DNA of 22,589 nucleotides, taken from NCBI GenBank assembly GCA_003230535.1, contig QIEW01000086.1:1-22589 (forward strand), given 5' to 3'. Shown in pieces: positions 21,857 through 22,589 of the stretch. Under the pieces are notes generated by a model, which was given only the letters and a program-made list of their open reading frames with translations, was not told the origin of the DNA and ran no database searches. This DNA comes from a bacterium. Lineage in GTDB: Bacteria; SZUA-182; SZUA-191. The position numbers and the translations under genes are program-made. How positions within the stretch are numbered: the stretch's first letter is position 1; every line of letters begins with the position of its first letter.

Positions 21857-22165
21857 ACGAAGACTATCCGGCGGATTGAGGTGGACGCCCAAATAATAAT
21901 GTCGGCCATACAAAGAACCGATCAGCGGTTTGGGATCGGGCATATTATTGATGTGGTGCTTGGTGCGGACACCAAGCGCATCCGCCAATGGCTGCATAAT
22001 CAGATTAAGACTTACGGCGCAGGAAAACACAGGGACAAAAATTACTGGCGCTCTTTGGTGGATGAGCTTTTAGCTCAGGAAGTTATCCGGCAGGATGGTG
22101 ATCGGTATCCGGTAATAAAGCTGACCGACAAGGGTTTGGATATCACTAGTGGAGCGTTTCAATAA
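21857..22165 (+). pseudogene. RecQ helicase remnant, RQC domain fragment
   Basis: The frame reads IEVDAQIIMSAIQRTDQRFG, then IGHIIDVVLGADTKRIRQW, TYGAGKHRDKNYWRSLVDEL and DGDRYPVIKLTDKG, a clear match to the winged-helix RQC domain of RecQ. The helicase core and HRDC domain are missing. The last codons (SGAFQ and stop) are supplied by the CTAG-ended element at 22146. A GTG at 21881 could start a 94-residue peptide, but the fragment is more likely debris than a working gene. Confidence 0.75.
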
Positions 22166-22273
22166 AATATAGACAAATAATTGTGTCATTGCGAGGAGTG
22201 AAACGACGAAGCAACCCCTTGTTTTCCCGCGGTGACATTTAAACGTATGCTTTTTACTGAAACGCTATACTAG
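22146..22273. mobile_element. CTAG-ended miniature element, copy 2 (inverted, deleted)
   Basis: The reverse complement of copy 1 at 20578-20734, nearly identical over its length, but lacking about 29 bases (the GCGAACGAAGTGAAGCAATC region). Its CTAG ends are at 22146-22149 and 22270-22273. Its left end replaces the end of the recQ fragment, and its right end is 20 bases from the transposase fragment. Confidence 0.8.
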
Positions 22274-22293
22274 CATTTCCAGGCCAATTTGGC

Positions 22294-22589
22294 TTAAGTG
22301 AACTGTATTGGCCTTAAGCCGGTAGATTTGTCCACCGGATGGGAATATAGTCGGCGAAAATTGAAATTGCTCTTGGAACGAGTGACAAAGAACGCCAAGC
22401 ACTGGGCCAAGGCGTAAAGGCGGGCAAAGTCGAGATAGCCACGGTCCATCACGTAGAAGGCCCCTGGCTCTGGAAGCAAATCGTCCAGGATGTTGACGTC
22501 GTGGACTTTGCCCTCTGTAATCCAGATAAACGAAGGGATGTTGCCGCGTAAATCCATAAGGGTGTGCAGTTTGACGGCGGCTTTGTTTT
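22294..22589 (-). mobile_element. IS4-type transposase, fragment running off the window
   Basis: On the minus strand the frame is open to the window edge and reads KAAVKLHTLMDLRGNIPSFI, then VHDVNILDDLLPEPGAFYVM, DRGYLDFARLY and FVTRSKSNFNFRRLY. This is the DDE core of IS4-family transposases: the second Asp is in YVMDRGY. The normal homologues continue after TGLR with CDQT and a further 100 or so residues including the catalytic Glu (YREK motif); here the frame stops after TGLRPIQFT. So it is truncated at its C-terminus, close to the miniature element. The N-terminal part lies outside the window. Confidence 0.82.

Overview
The window reads as a chromosomal segment of a Gram-negative, probably anaerobic bacterium. 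kdsB (CMP-Kdo synthesis) implies a lipopolysaccharide outer membrane. fdhD (formate dehydrogenase maturation), cobT (cobamide synthesis) and a GH57/DUF4912 pair fit the anaerobic and candidate-phylum genomes where such sets are common. An uncultured lineage of the Omnitrophica or Desantisbacteria kind is possible, but this is a low-confidence guess. The standard genetic code fits all genes, and TTG or GTG starts are frequent. No rRNA, tRNA or CRISPR array was found.

Layout. Positions 131-1800 (minus) hold a DUF3473-type polysaccharide deacetylase overlapped by fdhD. Positions 1801-2476 are a gene-free stretch full of hairpins. Positions 2477-4566 (minus) are groES-groEL with a mobile-type inverted repeat wedged between the two genes. 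A divergent promoter region (4567-4973) leads to rpsO-pnp and an M16 zinc peptidase (to 8856). Positions 9253-12324 hold a DUF4912 protein and a GH57 glucan-branching-type enzyme, which share a 20-base motif just upstream of their starts. Then come remnants of an mntA-hepT toxin-antitoxin pair, a WalJ/YycJ-type metallo-hydrolase that seems to need a non-AUG start, dgt, kdsB overlapped by a LabA-like NYN protein, a YacP-type NYN nuclease, a small membrane protein (minus), cobT and a CrtI-like FAD oxidoreductase (to 20437). The right end (20438-22589) is accessory: two inverted copies of a small CTAG-ended element enclose two recQ fragments and a 256-residue cysteine-motif membrane protein, followed by a truncated IS4-type transposase running off the window.

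The most striking feature is the number and placement of short non-coding repeats. A ~160-bp family occurs four times, each time upstream of a gene and in the same orientation to it (groES, the DUF4912 gene, the YacP gene, cobT). A second family, with TACTAAGTTGC-like ends, lies at or just after the stop codons of three genes. A third, with TTGCAAAAGT-like ends, follows groES and groEL. Several hairpins differ in stem sequence yet stay paired. Two genes take their last codons from a repeat. The protein-coding genes themselves are mostly ordinary housekeeping genes. I did not find a convincing new multi-gene system; the repeats and the right-end composite island deserve the attention.
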